64,000 nucleotides of DNA from Rhizobium lentis (GCF_014200175.1 NZ_JACHBD010000004.1:248001-312000), one strand, 5' to 3'; counted from the stretch's first letter, positions 17,062-26,815 are shown. A program made the numbers and translations. Notes: a model not told the origin generated them from the sequence alone.

Positions 17062-17221
17062 TATATTGAGGAAGGATGGGCTGCGCGAAACTTTTGCGCG
17101 CACCCCCGATTTTTACGCCTTGGTTTAAGCCCTGATCAATCGCATCGAACGCCGTGCCTCATTTGTGCTCTCAACTCCATTTTGCCTCCGGGCAGACGTT
17201 TCTAGAGAAAGATAGATACTC

Positions 17222-18991
17222 TTGTCCCATGCTTTGGAAGCCGCGCGCAGACGTTTTCAGCTGATCCTGATCAAGCCGTCGCATTATGACGATGACGGTT
17301 ACGTCATCCGCTGGTGGCGGGCGATGATTCCTTCCAATTCGCTCGCAGCTCTCTACGGCATCGCTGCCGAATGCGCCGAGCGCCAGGTGCTCGGGCCCGA
17401 TACGGCGATCGACATCACCGTGATCGACGAGACCAATACGCGCATCGATTTCCCCCGACTGCTCGCCCAGTTCAGGCGCCACGGCAATTTCGGCATGGTC
17501 GCGCTGGTCGGCGTCCAGTCCAACCAATATCCGCGTGCGCTCGATATCGCCCGCCCCTTCCGCGATGCCGGCCTGCCGGTTTCGATGGGCGGCTTTCATG
17601 TCTCCGGTTGCCTGTCGATGCTCGACGGCAAGGCGGTCGGGCTCGACGCCTGCCGCGACATGGGCATCTCGATGTTCGCCGGCGAAGCCGAGGGGCGGCT
17701 GGACATGGTGCTGCGTGACGCCGCTAGCGGCGAACTGAAGCCGCTCTATAACTTCATGAACGACCTTCCCGGTATCGGCGGCACGCCGGTTCCCTTCCTG
17801 CCGAAGGACAATATCCAGCGCACGCTCGGCCTCAGCACCAGCTTTGATGCCGGGCGCGGCTGTCCCTACCAGTGCTCGTTCTGCACCATCATCAACGTGC
17901 AGGGGCGCAAGTCGCGCTTCCGCTCGGCCGACGACGTCGAAAAGCTGGTGCGGATGAACTGGGCGCAGGGCATCCATAAATTCTTCATTACCGACGACAA
18001 TTTCGCCCGCAACAAGGATTGGGAGGCGATCTTCGATCGGCTGATCGAGCTCAAGGAGCGCGACGGCATTCCGCTCGGTCTGATGATCCAGGTCGACACG
18101 CTCTGCCACAAGATCCCGAACTTCATCGAGAAATCCCGGCGCGCCGGCGTCACCCGCGTCTTCATCGGCCTCGAAAACGTCAATCCGGACAATCTGACCG
18201 CCGCCAAGAAGAATCAGAACAAAATCACCGAATACCGCAAGATGCTACTCGCCTGGAAGGCTGAGGGCATCATGACGCTGGCCGGCTATATTCTCGGCTT
18301 CCCGGCCGACACGCCGGAATCGATCCGCCGCGATATCACGATCATTCAGGAAGAGCTGCCGCTCGACGTCATCGAATTCTTCATCCTGACACCGCTCCCG
18401 GGTTCCGAGGACCATCAGGTCCTGTGGAAGAAGGGCGTCGAGATGGACGGCGATCTCAACATTTACGATGTCGAGCACGTCTGCACTGCGCACCCCAAGA
18501 TGAGCAAGCAGCAATGGGAAGATATCTACCACGAGGCCTGGTCGCTCTATTATTCGCCTGATCATATGAAGACGCTGCTGCGCCGGGCCGTGGCGACCGG
18601 CGTGCCGCTGGCAAGGCTCGTCAAGGTTCTCGTCTCCTTCGCGACCACCGTGCCGCTGGAAAACGTGCATCCGCTGCAAAGCGGCCTCATGCGCCTGAAG
18701 ACGCCGTCGGAACGGCGCCCCGAACTGCCGCGTGAAAACCCGCTGATCTTCTGGCCGCGCTTTGCCTGGGAAACCTTGAGCAAACATGTTTCGCTAGCCG
18801 GCACGATCATCGGCCTGACGATTTCGGCATTCCTGATTTCACGGGATGCGAAGTCCAAGAACTACACGGATCAGGCTCTGACGCCCGTCGCGGACGACGA
18901 GGAAGAGACGCTCAGCCTCTTCACCAAAACCGCCGGTGGAGCCGCGGCCGTCAGCCATGTCCGGAAAGTCGCGGAGCTGACACGGCATTGA
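17222..18991 (+). CDS. B12-binding-domain radical SAM protein
   Basis: 589 residues. The N-terminal part, about 15-170, is a B12-binding-like Rossmann region with FGMVALVGVQSNQYPRALDI and PVSMGGFHVSG. The radical SAM core follows, with the 4Fe-4S motif GCPYQCSFCTIINVQGRKSR (CxxxCxxC) and downstream FFITDDNFARN and VFIGLENVNPDN strands typical of Elp3/MiaB-like barrels. The C-terminal about 100 residues include one hydrophobic stretch (AGTIIGLTISAFLI), which may attach the protein to the membrane. TTG 17222 is taken as start with GAGAAAG upstream. The reaction is unknown; hopanoid or lipid-related methylases have similar layouts but nothing nearby supports that. Confidence 0.88.
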   Translation: MSHALEAARRRFQLILIKPSHYDDDGYVIRWWRAMIPSNSLAALYGIAAECAERQVLGPDTAIDITVIDETNTRIDFPRLLAQFRRHGNFGMVALVGVQSNQYPRALDIARPFRDAGLPVSMGGFHVSGCLSMLDGKAVGLDACRDMGISMFAGEAEGRLDMVLRDAASGELKPLYNFMNDLPGIGGTPVPFLPKDNIQRTLGLSTSFDAGRGCPYQCSFCTIINVQGRKSRFRSADDVEKLVRMNWAQGIHKFFITDDNFARNKDWEAIFDRLIELKERDGIPLGLMIQVDTLCHKIPNFIEKSRRAGVTRVFIGLENVNPDNLTAAKKNQNKITEYRKMLLAWKAEGIMTLAGYILGFPADTPESIRRDITIIQEELPLDVIEFFILTPLPGSEDHQVLWKKGVEMDGDLNIYDVEHVCTAHPKMSKQQWEDIYHEAWSLYYSPDHMKTLLRRAVATGVPLARLVKVLVSFATTVPLENVHPLQSGLMRLKTPSERRPELPRENPLIFWPRFAWETLSKHVSLAGTIIGLTISAFLISRDAKSKNYTDQALTPVADDEEETLSLFTKTAGGAAAVSHVRKVAELTRH

Positions 18992-19069
18992 GCCGCAGCT
19001 GCCGCCCAAGCGCCTCGCTTTAATCAAGTTGATGCAAGGCGCTTTGGCAATTCGGGCTCTGGCGGCAGT

Positions 19070-19492
19070 TTAAGCGACTTGGATTATCCGGGTTGTCTCG
19101 GCCACCTGTAGCGTGTCGACAAATTCGACGATCTTGACCGGTTTCCCGTCTCTGAAATGGATCTTGTCGACGAATTCCGTGTGGAAGCTCACGCCGGACG
19201 GGATATGTTTGACCTCCCCTTCGCGGTGGGCGAAGACGATCTGCGCATCCTCGTCCACATGGATGCCGGTCGTACTGATCTTGGACAGATCCCACGCAGT
19301 GATGAGCTGCGCTATCACCTGGCGAAAGGCATGGCCGCCCAATTCAGTCGAAAAAGGCGCCAGCCGTGTATTGCCGGCCATCCGAAAGGTACAATCATCG
19401 CCGATCAGCGCCAGCGTGCCCTCGATATAGCCGCGGTCGCGCACAGCATAGATTTCCTCCACCAATTTCTTCATGTCGTCTTTTGCAGTCAT
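19070..19492 (-). CDS. SnoaL-like / NTF2-fold protein
   Basis: 140 residues from ATG 19492 with a strong GGGAGGGA upstream. The pattern YAVRDRGYIEGTLALIGDDC followed by a central hydrophobic sheet and the closing DKIHFRDGKPVKIVEFVDT is that of the SnoaL-like polyketide-cyclase superfamily. These are small cone-shaped proteins with varied enzymatic or binding roles; the substrate is not predictable. Cytoplasmic. It converges with the radical SAM gene and lies downstream of tig on the same strand, beyond the tig terminator, so it probably has its own promoter. Confidence 0.8.
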   Translation of the reverse strand: MTAKDDMKKLVEEIYAVRDRGYIEGTLALIGDDCTFRMAGNTRLAPFSTELGGHAFRQVIAQLITAWDLSKISTTGIHVDEDAQIVFAHREGEVKHIPSGVSFHTEFVDKIHFRDGKPVKIVEFVDTLQVAETTRIIQVA

Positions 19493-19584
19493 TCTCAGGT
19501 CCCTCCCACCTTCAACAATCTGCATCGAACTATACTTTATTTCAACTATTTGTTGCCGCGGACAATCCATGAGCCTCCCGACGG

Positions 19585-19620
19585 CCAAAAAGAAAAGGCC
19601 CCGCACGATGGCGGGGCCTT
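19585..19620 (-). terminator. Rho-independent terminator of tig
   Basis: A ten-pair stem AAGGCCCCGC (19595-19604) with GCGGGGCCTT (19611-19620), followed on the minus strand by a T-rich run (complement of 19585-19597). It lies 25 bases after the tig stop codon. Confidence 0.9.
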
Positions 19621-19644
19621 GCAAATTTCAGAACCGGGATGCGA

Positions 19645-21129
19645 TTATTCGGCGCTCTCGTCGGCAGCCTTCTTCTTCGGAGCAGCCTTTTTCTTCGGAG
19701 CGGCTTCCTCGCCTTCACCAGCCTCGGCGGCTTCGGTCTTGGCGGCAGCCTTCTTCTTCGGAGCGGCCTTCTTGGTCTCGGCCTTGGCTTCACCTTCGTC
19801 CTCGGCGAGCAGCTCTTCCTTCGTCACCTTCTTGTCGGTGACATCGATTTCCGTCAGCAGGTGATCAATGACCTTCTCTTCGAAGATCGGCGCGCGGATC
19901 GAAGCGGCTGCACCCGGCTGGCTGCGGAAGAATTCGAGGATCTGCTTTTCCTGACCCGGATACTGGCGCAGCTGTTCGTAGATGGCGCGCTGCATTTCGT
20001 CTTCAGTGACTTCGACGCCGGCCTTTTCGCCGATTTCGGAGAGAACGAGGCCGAGGCGGACGCGACGCTCTGCAAGCGTCTTGTATTCCTCACGCGCCTT
20101 CTCTTCGGTCGTGTCTTCGTCCTCGAAGGTCTTGCCGGACTGAGCGAGGTCGTTGTTCACCTGGCTCCAGATGCCGTTGTATTCGGCGTCGACGAGCGAA
20201 GACGGAGTGTCGAACTTGTACATCTCGTCGAGCTGGTCGAGGATCTGGCGCTTCAGCTTCTGACGGGTCAGCGAACCGTACTGCGATTCGATCTGACCGC
20301 GGACGATCTCCTTCAGGCGATCGGCGGATTCGATGCCGAGCTTGGAGGCCAGTTCGTCGTTGATCTTGACCTTGCCAGGCGCTGCAACGTCCTTGACCGT
20401 GACGTCGAAGGTCGCTTCCTTGCCGGCGAGGTTCTTGGCCGGATAGTCGGCCGGGAAGGTCACGGTGATGGTCTTTTCTTCGCCGGCCTTGACGCCGACG
20501 AGCTGGTCTTCGAAGCCCGGGATGAAGCGGCCGGAACCGATTACCAGTTCGGCGCCCTGATCGGTGCCGCCTTCGAAGGCTTCGCCGTCGACCTTGCCGA
20601 CATAATCCATGGTGATGCGGTCGCCGGTGGCGGCCTTGCCGGTCTTGCTCTCGTAGGAACGGGCGCTTTCAGCAACCTTCAGCACCTGCTCGTTGACTTC
20701 GTCATCCGAGATGTCGATGACTTCGCGCGTGACCTTGATGCCCTTGACCGACTTCAGCTCGATCGGCGGCAGCACTTCGTAGGAAAGCGTGAATTCGAAA
20801 TCCTGCTGGGCGGAGAGGATCTTGTCGGCTTCGTCCTTGTCTTCCGTCATGGCGATTTCCGGCTGCGTGGCCGACTTTTCGCCGCGGCTGGACAGGATGG
20901 CGGTCGGCTGTTCGCGGACGATCTCGTTGACGAGCTCGGCCATGATCGACTTGCCATAGACCTTCTTCAGGTGAGCTGCGGGGACCTTGCCCGGACGGAA
21001 GCCGTTGATGCGGATCTTGTCCTTCACATCGGCAAGACGCTCATTCATCTTGTCTTCCATGTCCTTGGCCGGGATAACGACCTTGATTTCGCGCTTCAGC
21101 CCTTCAGCGAGCGTTTCGATAACCTGCAT
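19645..21129 (-). CDS. tig: Trigger factor (ribosome-associated chaperone, PPIase)
   Basis: 494 residues. The N-terminal ribosome-binding domain shows the [20 protein letters not shown] signature near residue 45. The FKBP-like PPIase domain follows ([40 protein letters not shown]), then the helical chaperone domain and a Lys/Ala/Glu-rich low-complexity tail of about 50 residues with repeated APKKKAA units, longer than in E. coli. It binds nascent chains at the ribosome exit. Monocistronic: own terminator, and a roughly 200-base upstream region up to tRNA-Leu. Confidence 0.97.
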   Translation of the reverse strand: MQVIETLAEGLKREIKVVIPAKDMEDKMNERLADVKDKIRINGFRPGKVPAAHLKKVYGKSIMAELVNEIVREQPTAILSSRGEKSATQPEIAMTEDKDEADKILSAQQDFEFTLSYEVLPPIELKSVKGIKVTREVIDISDDEVNEQVLKVAESARSYESKTGKAATGDRITMDYVGKVDGEAFEGGTDQGAELVIGSGRFIPGFEDQLVGVKAGEEKTITVTFPADYPAKNLAGKEATFDVTVKDVAAPGKVKINDELASKLGIESADRLKEIVRGQIESQYGSLTRQKLKRQILDQLDEMYKFDTPSSLVDAEYNGIWSQVNNDLAQSGKTFEDEDTTEEKAREEYKTLAERRVRLGLVLSEIGEKAGVEVTEDEMQRAIYEQLRQYPGQEKQILEFFRSQPGAAASIRAPIFEEKVIDHLLTEIDVTDKKVTKEELLAEDEGEAKAETKKAAPKKKAAAKTEAAEAGEGEEAAPKKKAAPKKKAADESAE

Positions 21130-21332
21130 GTCTTCCTACCTTCATGTCGTGGCGGCCGTGCCCAGACGCCGTTCGTTTCGATGAGCACGACGCCGGCTGC
21201 GTGCCGCGCGTGGCTTTTCCCAATTCCTGTATCATTCCGCCCAAAGGGGAACGGCACTCACTTCCGAGTATTCGGAACAACCTTCGGTCATTCGGGGACA
21301 ACCAAGTTCTTGGTCTCCCCCTGCAAACAGCC

Positions 21333-21417
<85 letters not shown>

Positions 21418-21569
21418 GTCCACAGAACCGCATGCCTATGCCTGCGCATGAGGCCTTCCGGAGCGCGGCGTCTCTATATCACCCGATTTGGTCGAGGCAA
21501 AGGAAAAATGAACGGCGAATGACAGTGGATTTGCGCCGGAAAAGCGCCCCTGCCCCAAGGCTTGCGGGA

Positions 21570-22160
21570 TCAGTAGAGCGGTTCGTCGTAAACCTGCTTG
21601 CCATCGACGAGCAGGCTGCGGATCTGCGCCCTTCCGTCCGCCGAAACGCGCACCGCTATGGCGACGTTGCCATCATTGCGCGCCTCCTCCAGTGGTTTAC
21701 CCTGACCCTCGGGGACATAATAACGCTCGATGCCGTATTCGACGCGAATGCTGTCGCCCGCAGCCAGTCCGCCACTATAGAATGGCTGGCTGCGCAGGAT
21801 CACCGTCTCCGGCTGCGGCGGCAGCGCGTGGAAGGACGATTCGCTCACAGTCCAGAAACCGTCCGCCTGCTTCTTCAACCGGACCCACAGCGTGCGTTCG
21901 GCCGGCTCGGCCGGAATGCCGCCGGAAACCGTCTGCACCGGCACGGTGGAAATGTCATAGTTCAGGACGACATAATCGCCGCGCAGGAAATCGCGCGGAT
22001 CGACCGGGGCCGTCTTCAGCAGCACTTCGGCGCCATTACTGAGAATCGAAGCCCGGCTCTGGATGATCGTGCCGAGGATTATAGTCTGCAGGCCGGCGAC
22101 GATAACCGCCGAAAGCAGGTAGCCCTTTCCGGACTGCAGCCTTGCCATCAACGAGCTCAT
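21570..22160 (-). CDS. GDYXXLXY domain protein
   Basis: 196 residues with one N-terminal membrane segment (YLLSAVIVAGLQTIILGTII, about residues 13-32) and the naming motif FLRGDYVVLNY near residue 62. These proteins regularly follow a DUF2157 membrane protein, as here, where the ATG overlaps the DUF2157 stop (ATGA). A GGAGGAG site precedes the start. The C-terminal half is extracytoplasmic by prediction. The function of the pair is unknown. Confidence 0.88.
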   Translation of the reverse strand: MSSLMARLQSGKGYLLSAVIVAGLQTIILGTIIQSRASILSNGAEVLLKTAPVDPRDFLRGDYVVLNYDISTVPVQTVSGGIPAEPAERTLWVRLKKQADGFWTVSESSFHALPPQPETVILRSQPFYSGGLAAGDSIRVEYGIERYYVPEGQGKPLEEARNDGNVAIAVRVSADGRAQIRSLLVDGKQVYDEPLY

Positions 22161-23260
22161 GCGAGCTCCTCCCGTGCAGTTGCGGAAAAGCGCCGCTCGA
22201 GACGGATGACGATCCAGGCGACCAGCGCAACCACGAGACCGGAAAACAGGAAGAGGCTCGACGTGCCGAGGATCGAGCCGACGGTGACGGAGGCGAGATA
22301 GAGCATCTCTGCAGCGAAGGCTGTATAGGCGAGGTAACGCACGGCGCCGTTGTTCCTGCCTTGCAGCGCGATCGCCAGCACGGCGGCGGCAAGTGTCGCC
22401 AGACCGAGCACCACCAGCCGCCATCCCTGCTCAATCTCGATATGCAGGAGCAGGAAGCCGATTGCTGCGACGAGGAAGCTGTAGAATGCCGGGGCCGCGC
22501 CGGCACTCCTGACCAGTGGCGCGATACGGGGATGCGGCAACGCCGTCAGCACGAAAACCGCCATGCCGCCGACGGCGAAGGCAAGCGCCACCGCCATCTC
22601 CTCATAAAGCGTGTAGAGCCATGCAAGCCAGCCGATCAGCAGCAAATAGGCGAGATGACGCGCTCGCGCAGCGCCGGTGTAACGCACCAACGCAATGACA
22701 ATCACCGCCATGACCGGCGCCATCCAGGGATCAACCCCGATCCAATGCGTGTCATGGTTGTCGAGATAAACGGCAAAGGACGCCCAGGAGAGAAAGCCCG
22801 CAACGACCACCACCGCGCCCGAACGGAACAGGATCGCGGAGATCGTCGCGATGGCGAACCAGAGATACATCACCGTCTGCTCGTCGCCGGAGAGATGATA
22901 CATCTGCCCGACCAGCGAAATGGCACCCCCGAAGCTCATCGCGCCGATGACCAGCAGCCCGCCTGCGGCCGCCGCCGCACCGCGAGCGAGCATCAGGGCG
23001 GCGGCAATATGCACCGCCCAGATCAGAGCGAGGATGGCGCCGACGCGGATCAGGCGCGGAATGGCTTCCCAATTGGAGGCGACGACCAGCAGAACGGCAG
23101 CGGCAAGAAGCACCGCCGCCAGCGCCATCAGCACCCGGCCGAGGCTGAAGCTGGCCGGGCGGCTGTCATATTCGGCGAGAAGCGCGCCGGCCGTTTCCTT
23201 TGCCAGCAGACCCTTGCCCACCCAGAGCAAGAGATCCCGCTCCAATCTGCCGCGATACAT
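22157..23260 (-). CDS. DUF2157 multispanning membrane protein
   Basis: 367 residues. A soluble start (MYRGRLERDLLLWVGKGLLA) is the DUF2157 domain, followed by about ten hydrophobic segments separated by short loops, for example VLMALAAVLLAAAVLLVVAS and AVHIAAALMLARGAAAAAGG. A GAGGGG site precedes ATG 23260. It overlaps the GDYXXLXY gene and the two surely form one unit. No transport motif is recognised; function unknown. Confidence 0.88.
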   Translation of the reverse strand: MYRGRLERDLLLWVGKGLLAKETAGALLAEYDSRPASFSLGRVLMALAAVLLAAAVLLVVASNWEAIPRLIRVGAILALIWAVHIAAALMLARGAAAAAGGLLVIGAMSFGGAISLVGQMYHLSGDEQTVMYLWFAIATISAILFRSGAVVVVAGFLSWASFAVYLDNHDTHWIGVDPWMAPVMAVIVIALVRYTGAARARHLAYLLLIGWLAWLYTLYEEMAVALAFAVGGMAVFVLTALPHPRIAPLVRSAGAAPAFYSFLVAAIGFLLLHIEIEQGWRLVVLGLATLAAAVLAIALQGRNNGAVRYLAYTAFAAEMLYLASVTVGSILGTSSLFLFSGLVVALVAWIVIRLERRFSATAREELA

Positions 23261-23470
23261 GCTTCCACCCCTCAGTTCCGCGACGCAGGCGCTGCGGCTG
23301 CCGTCATTTATAGACGCAGCAGGCAGCTTCGCAAACGCCTCAGCGCTAAATATGCAAATTCCTCATTGGTCTAATTTGGGTCAGATGTTAACCGGACGCT
23401 AAAGTCGGAACTGCTAATATCAGCATATGAAGGAAGAGGTATGCACGTTCCGCATGTCTCTCATGTAATT

Positions 23471-23506
23471 ATTGCACTGCAAAATGCCAATTAGTCATAC
23501 TATTTA
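23471..23506 (+). promoter_or_regulatory. Conserved ATTGCACTGCA box with -10 element upstream of the sRNA
   Basis: ATTGCACTGCAAAATG at 23471-23486 matches 15 of 16 bases of a box at 24490-24505 ahead of the second DUF1127 gene. TATTTA at 23501 lies 30 bases after the box start, the same distance as TATATA at 24520 in the other copy. The box has a TTG-N7-CAA-like dyad, which fits LysR-type binding sites. Confidence 0.45.
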
Positions 23507-23574
23507 CCGACATATCGAAGCACGGGGATGGCGCCCCGGCCCGGCACTGCCGGACGCCCGCGGATTGCTTTATC

Positions 23575-23702
23575 CGTGACGAGATTCGCAGCCGCGCACT
23601 CCTCCTCCCAAGCGCGCTGCGATAGACTGGTGACACTCCTCCTCCCAGTTGCCAGTCACTATAATGCGCCCGCCGGATCCTCCCCCGGCGGGCGTTTTAT
23701 TT
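23575..23702 (+). ncRNA. Alpha-r14 (NfeR1)-like small regulatory RNA with three anti-Shine-Dalgarno loops
   Basis: Three successive hairpins are visible: 23587-23597 with 23612-23621, 23625-23630 with 23652-23657, and the terminator 23667-23676 with 23685-23694 followed by TTTTATTT. The first two loops carry the identical motif CTCCTCCTCCC (23599-23609 and 23636-23646) and the terminator loop carries TCCTCCC, all complementary to a ribosome binding site. This three-loop design is that described for the alpha-r14 family of rhizobial trans-acting RNAs (S. meliloti NfeR1). The 5' end is uncertain: family length suggests about 23575, while the conserved promoter-like box upstream would put it near 23513. 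Confidence 0.75.
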
Positions 23703-24144
23703 GATGACAACATAATGCGTAAGTTCAACGCGTTAGCACATCCGATACTGGCTGGGCGGTGCCACCGGGAGAGCACCGAATTTTTCTTCGTATTAGCCGT
23801 GGCGCCGCATTCGTGATCGCGCCGCTTTGCGGGGCCATCGTAATGATTGATGGCTCGTCGAACCGGCGACGAACCGCGTGTCCAGCGGCACAACCGGCGG
23901 GAGCGGGTTTTTCCTCATCGCAGCCCTTCGCCATTTCAAAGCTCTGGTATTCGCTCAAGTCACTTTGCCTATTCGTTGACCAGACTGCGGTAAGATTGTG
24001 TAAAGCATTGCATCTATCGCATAGGTGACCTGAAAACTTGTCTGTTTTCGTCCTTCGCGCCGCAACATATATTCCGGTCATCAAATAGAGGTCAGCGCCG
24101 ATGGGTGGCTGCTGGCAGATCAAACCCTCGGAAAGGGGCTTAAT
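23703..24144. other. Intergenic region upstream of the first DUF1127 gene
   Basis: No convincing coding frame; the open frames here lack start signals and family resemblance. An ATTGCATCTATCGCAT stretch near 24012 loosely resembles the box found ahead of the sRNA and the second DUF1127 gene. CATATAT near 24066 could be a -10 element. Confidence 0.4.
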
Positions 24145-24291
24145 ATGAACATCACCCGCTCTTTCAACAATTGGCGCAAGTATCGTCAGACGGTCACCGA
24201 ACTCGGCCGCATGACCAACCGCGAATTGCATGACCTCGGCATCGACCGTTCGGACATCCATCGCGTCGCCCGCGAAGCTTCTTCGCGTTAA
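24145..24291 (+). CDS. DUF1127 protein, 48 aa
   Basis: Starts MNITRSFNNWRKYRQTVTEL and contains the DUF1127 core with LHDLGIDRSDI before a short tail. The domain is a short Arg-rich helix-turn-helix-like motif common in alphaproteobacteria. In Agrobacterium and Brucella small DUF1127 proteins have been linked to RNA turnover, phosphate and carbon metabolism and to the LysR regulator VtlR. A GGAAAGGGG run lies about 11 bases before the ATG. An intrinsic terminator follows, so the gene is monocistronic. Its paralogue lies 298 bases downstream. Confidence 0.9.
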   Translation: MNITRSFNNWRKYRQTVTELGRMTNRELHDLGIDRSDIHRVAREASSR

Positions 24292-24337
24292 TTCAAAGGT
24301 TTCTGCTTCCTCCCAAGCAGATCCGGCCATGATTAAA

Positions 24338-24365
24338 ACGCCCGCTGCACCGCAGCGGGCGTTTT
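24338..24365 (+). terminator. Terminator after the first DUF1127 gene
   Basis: Eleven-pair stem ACGCCCGCTGC with GCAGCGGGCGT around ACC (24338-24362), followed by TTTT. An A-run on the left side could make it work in both directions. Confidence 0.9.
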
Positions 24366-24489
24366 CATTTGTGGCGATCGACCGTCGCCGCGGTTGCAGG
24401 ATCTTCCCGGTTCCGTAGCTCGCTCAAAAAATGTTCACCGCTTAATTCTCGAGCATCATATTGCACATTTGCATGGCAGACGCCTTTTA

Positions 24490-24525
24490 ATTGCACTGCA
24501 CAATGAGAGGGTTTTCGCCTATATA
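24490..24525 (+). promoter_or_regulatory. Conserved ATTGCACTGCA box and -10 ahead of the second DUF1127 gene
   Basis: ATTGCACTGCACAATG at 24490-24505 with TATATA at 24520-24525. Same box, same box-to-(-10) distance as ahead of the predicted sRNA at 23471. Transcription would begin near 24532, 58 bases before the ATG. Confidence 0.5.
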
Positions 24526-24589
24526 AACATCAACCGCAGAGAGACAGGCGATCCCGCCGTCCAGCGGAATTTGTTCGAGGAAGATGACA

Positions 24590-24733
24590 ATGAACCCGAT
24601 CCGCATTGCAAAAAGCTGGCTCAACTACCGCCGTACGCTCAACGAACTCGGCAGCCTGTCGAACCAGACCCTGTCCGACATCGGCGTCAGCCGCTACGAC
24701 ATCCGTAACATTGCATCCCGCTCGTTCCGCTAA
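24590..24733 (+). CDS. DUF1127 protein, 47 aa
   Basis: Begins MNPIRIAKSWLNYRRTLNEL and carries the DUF1127 core LSDIGVSRYDIRNIASRSF. GAGGAAG precedes the ATG by six bases. Paralogue of the protein encoded at 24145, with about 40 percent identical positions by eye. Own promoter box and own terminator. Expected role: small RNA-associated or regulatory protein; not defined here. Confidence 0.9.
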   Translation: MNPIRIAKSWLNYRRTLNELGSLSNQTLSDIGVSRYDIRNIASRSFR

Positions 24734-24762
24734 TCGCAGGCAAACCGGCACGATGCTTCAAG

Positions 24763-24787
24763 ACGGCGCTATCAGGGCGCCGTTTTT
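24763..24787 (+). terminator. Terminator after the second DUF1127 gene
   Basis: Seven-pair stem ACGGCGC / GCGCCGT around a seven-base loop, followed by a run of five T (24783-24787). Confidence 0.88.
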
Positions 24788-24833
24788 GATTCGGGGTGTT
24801 GGATCGCACCTGCCGACGTGATATCAGCCCGGG

Positions 24834-26267
24834 ATGAACACGATCTCCTCTTATTCCCCCATTCATGTCGTCGGCGGTGGGCTTGCCGGTTCGGAAGCCG
24901 CCTGGCAAATCGCCAGCTCCGGCATTCCCGTCATTTTGCATGAAATGCGCGGCGTGCGCGGCACGGATGCGCACAAGACCGACGGTCTTGCCGAACTCGT
25001 CTGCTCCAATTCCTTCCGTTCCGACGATGCGACCAGCAATGCCGTCGGCGTCATCCATGCCGAGATGCGTATGGCGGGCTCGCTGATCATGGCTGCCGCC
25101 GACCGCCACCAGGTGCCGGCCGGCGGCGCGCTGGCCGTCGATCGCGATGGCTTTTCCGAAGCCGTGACCAAGGCGATCCACGACCATCCGCTGATCACCG
25201 TCGTGCGCGAGGAAATCACCGGCCTGCCGCCGCGCGACTGGGATCTTGCCATCGTCGCCACCGGACCGCTGACCGCGCCGTCGCTCGCCAGCGCCATCCA
25301 GGCGCAGACGGGCGAGGATTCGCTCGCCTTCTTCGACGCCATCGCGCCGATTGTCTACCGCGACAGCATCGACATGGATATCTGCTGGTATCAGTCGCGC
25401 TACGACAAGGTCGGCCCCGGCGGCACGGGCAAGGATTACATCAATTGCCCGATGGACGAGGCGCAGTACAATGCCTTCGTCGACGCGTTGATCGCTGGCG
25501 ACACTGTCGGCTTCAAGGAATGGGAAGGCACTCCCTATTTCGACGGCTGCCTGCCGATCGAAGTGATGGCCGAGCGCGGCCGCGAGACGCTGCGCCACGG
25601 GCCGATGAAGCCGATGGGGCTGACGAACGCGCATAATCCGACCGTCAAAGCCTATGCCGTCGTGCAGCTGCGCCAGGACAATGCGCTCGGCACGCTCTAC
25701 AACATGGTCGGCTTCCAGACGAAGCTGAAATACGGCGCGCAGGCGGAAATCTTCCGGATGATCCCGGGACTGAAAAATGCCGAATTCGCCCGCCTCGGCG
25801 GCCTGCATCGCAACACCTACATCAACTCCCCGACCCTGCTCGATCCGTCGCTGACGCTGAAGTCGCGGCCCGGCCTGCGTTTCGCCGGCCAGATCACCGG
25901 CTGCGAGGGTTATGTGGAAAGCGCTAGCGTCGGGCTGATGGCAGGGCGTTTTGCCGCCGCCGAACGCAAGGGCGAAGCGATCTTGCTGCCGCCGGCGACG
26001 ACGGCGCTCGGCTCGCTGCTCGGTCATATCACCGGCGGCCACATCGTCACCGACGAAGAGCCCGGCAAACGTTCGTTCCAGCCGATGAACATCAATTTCG
26101 GGCTGTTTCCGGAGCTTGAGCCCGGCTCGATCGTCAAGCCCGAAGGCGTCAAGCGCTTCCGCGGCAAGGATAAGACGATCATGAAACGGCAGTTGATCGC
26201 GCGTCGCGCGCTTGCGGACTGCGCCGCCTGGCTCGACCAGATACAAGGGTTTGCCGAAAGCGCCTGA
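24834..26267 (+). CDS. trmFO: Methylenetetrahydrofolate-tRNA-(uracil-5-)-methyltransferase
   Basis: 477 residues. The FAD motif [20 protein letters not shown] opens the protein and [20 protein letters not shown] with [10 protein letters not shown] is the specific TrmFO signature containing the conserved Cys. Towards the C-terminus [20 protein letters not shown] and [12 protein letters not shown] follow. The enzyme methylates U54 of tRNA using methylenetetrahydrofolate and FADH2. Present in alphaproteobacteria and Gram-positives in place of TrmA. Monocistronic, following the DUF1127 terminator. Confidence 0.96.
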   Translation: MNTISSYSPIHVVGGGLAGSEAAWQIASSGIPVILHEMRGVRGTDAHKTDGLAELVCSNSFRSDDATSNAVGVIHAEMRMAGSLIMAAADRHQVPAGGALAVDRDGFSEAVTKAIHDHPLITVVREEITGLPPRDWDLAIVATGPLTAPSLASAIQAQTGEDSLAFFDAIAPIVYRDSIDMDICWYQSRYDKVGPGGTGKDYINCPMDEAQYNAFVDALIAGDTVGFKEWEGTPYFDGCLPIEVMAERGRETLRHGPMKPMGLTNAHNPTVKAYAVVQLRQDNALGTLYNMVGFQTKLKYGAQAEIFRMIPGLKNAEFARLGGLHRNTYINSPTLLDPSLTLKSRPGLRFAGQITGCEGYVESASVGLMAGRFAAAERKGEAILLPPATTALGSLLGHITGGHIVTDEEPGKRSFQPMNINFGLFPELEPGSIVKPEGVKRFRGKDKTIMKRQLIARRALADCAAWLDQIQGFAESA

Positions 26268-26276
26268 GCAGCCGTC

Positions 26277-26744
26277 CTACTGCTTGTTGGCCGCGGATAT
26301 GTGCCCGGCTGGCAGGTCCTTGTCCGGCTCAGCGATGTAGTTGCCGAGCAGCCACAACGCAACTTCGGAAGCCTCCTTCGGTGAAGCGAACTCGAATTTT
26401 CCGTTGTGACCGGGCGCATCGAGAAATTCGATCGCCAACCCCCTGCCTGTCTCCGAGCTTACCACGCGCACACGGCCGGGCACGATCAGATGGCAGGAGA
26501 AATGGCGCGCCATGTTGCGCATCAGCCCGGCCTTGTTGTCGTGGAGGCGCACGAAGATCGCCTGACCGTTTTCGGTCGCCTGCAGCTGGCGGATCGCCTC
26601 GTTGGGAAAGGCGCGGCCGAACTCGATAATGGCGAGACCGGTGTCGTGCAGGCCGTCTTCCTTGTTTTGCGCAGCCATGCGTGTTGCCACGAAGGCAAAG
26701 AAAATGACGATGGCGAAAAGGACGCACCAAACGATAATGCCCAC
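26277..26744 (-). CDS. Membrane-anchored hypothetical protein, 155 aa
   Basis: GTG start at 26744 with GGAG eight bases upstream. One N-terminal membrane helix (about residues 2-22, IIVWCVLFAIVIFFAFVA), then a soluble part with FGRAFPNEAIRQLQATENGQ and ASPKEASEVALWLLGNYIAE. No known family recognised. The N-in anchor suggests the bulk may be periplasmic or cytoplasmic depending on topology; the basic residues after the helix favour cytoplasmic. It follows the NDUFAF6-like gene by about 70 bases on the same strand. Confidence 0.75.
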   Translation of the reverse strand: MGIIVWCVLFAIVIFFAFVATRMAAQNKEDGLHDTGLAIIEFGRAFPNEAIRQLQATENGQAIFVRLHDNKAGLMRNMARHFSCHLIVPGRVRVVSSETGRGLAIEFLDAPGHNGKFEFASPKEASEVALWLLGNYIAEPDKDLPAGHISAANKQ

Positions 26745-26815
26745 GCCGAGTCTCCGTTCAAAGGGTAGCGGTCAGGACCTTGTAATGCGCGAGACTTGCG
26801 CGAATTTGACCGAAA

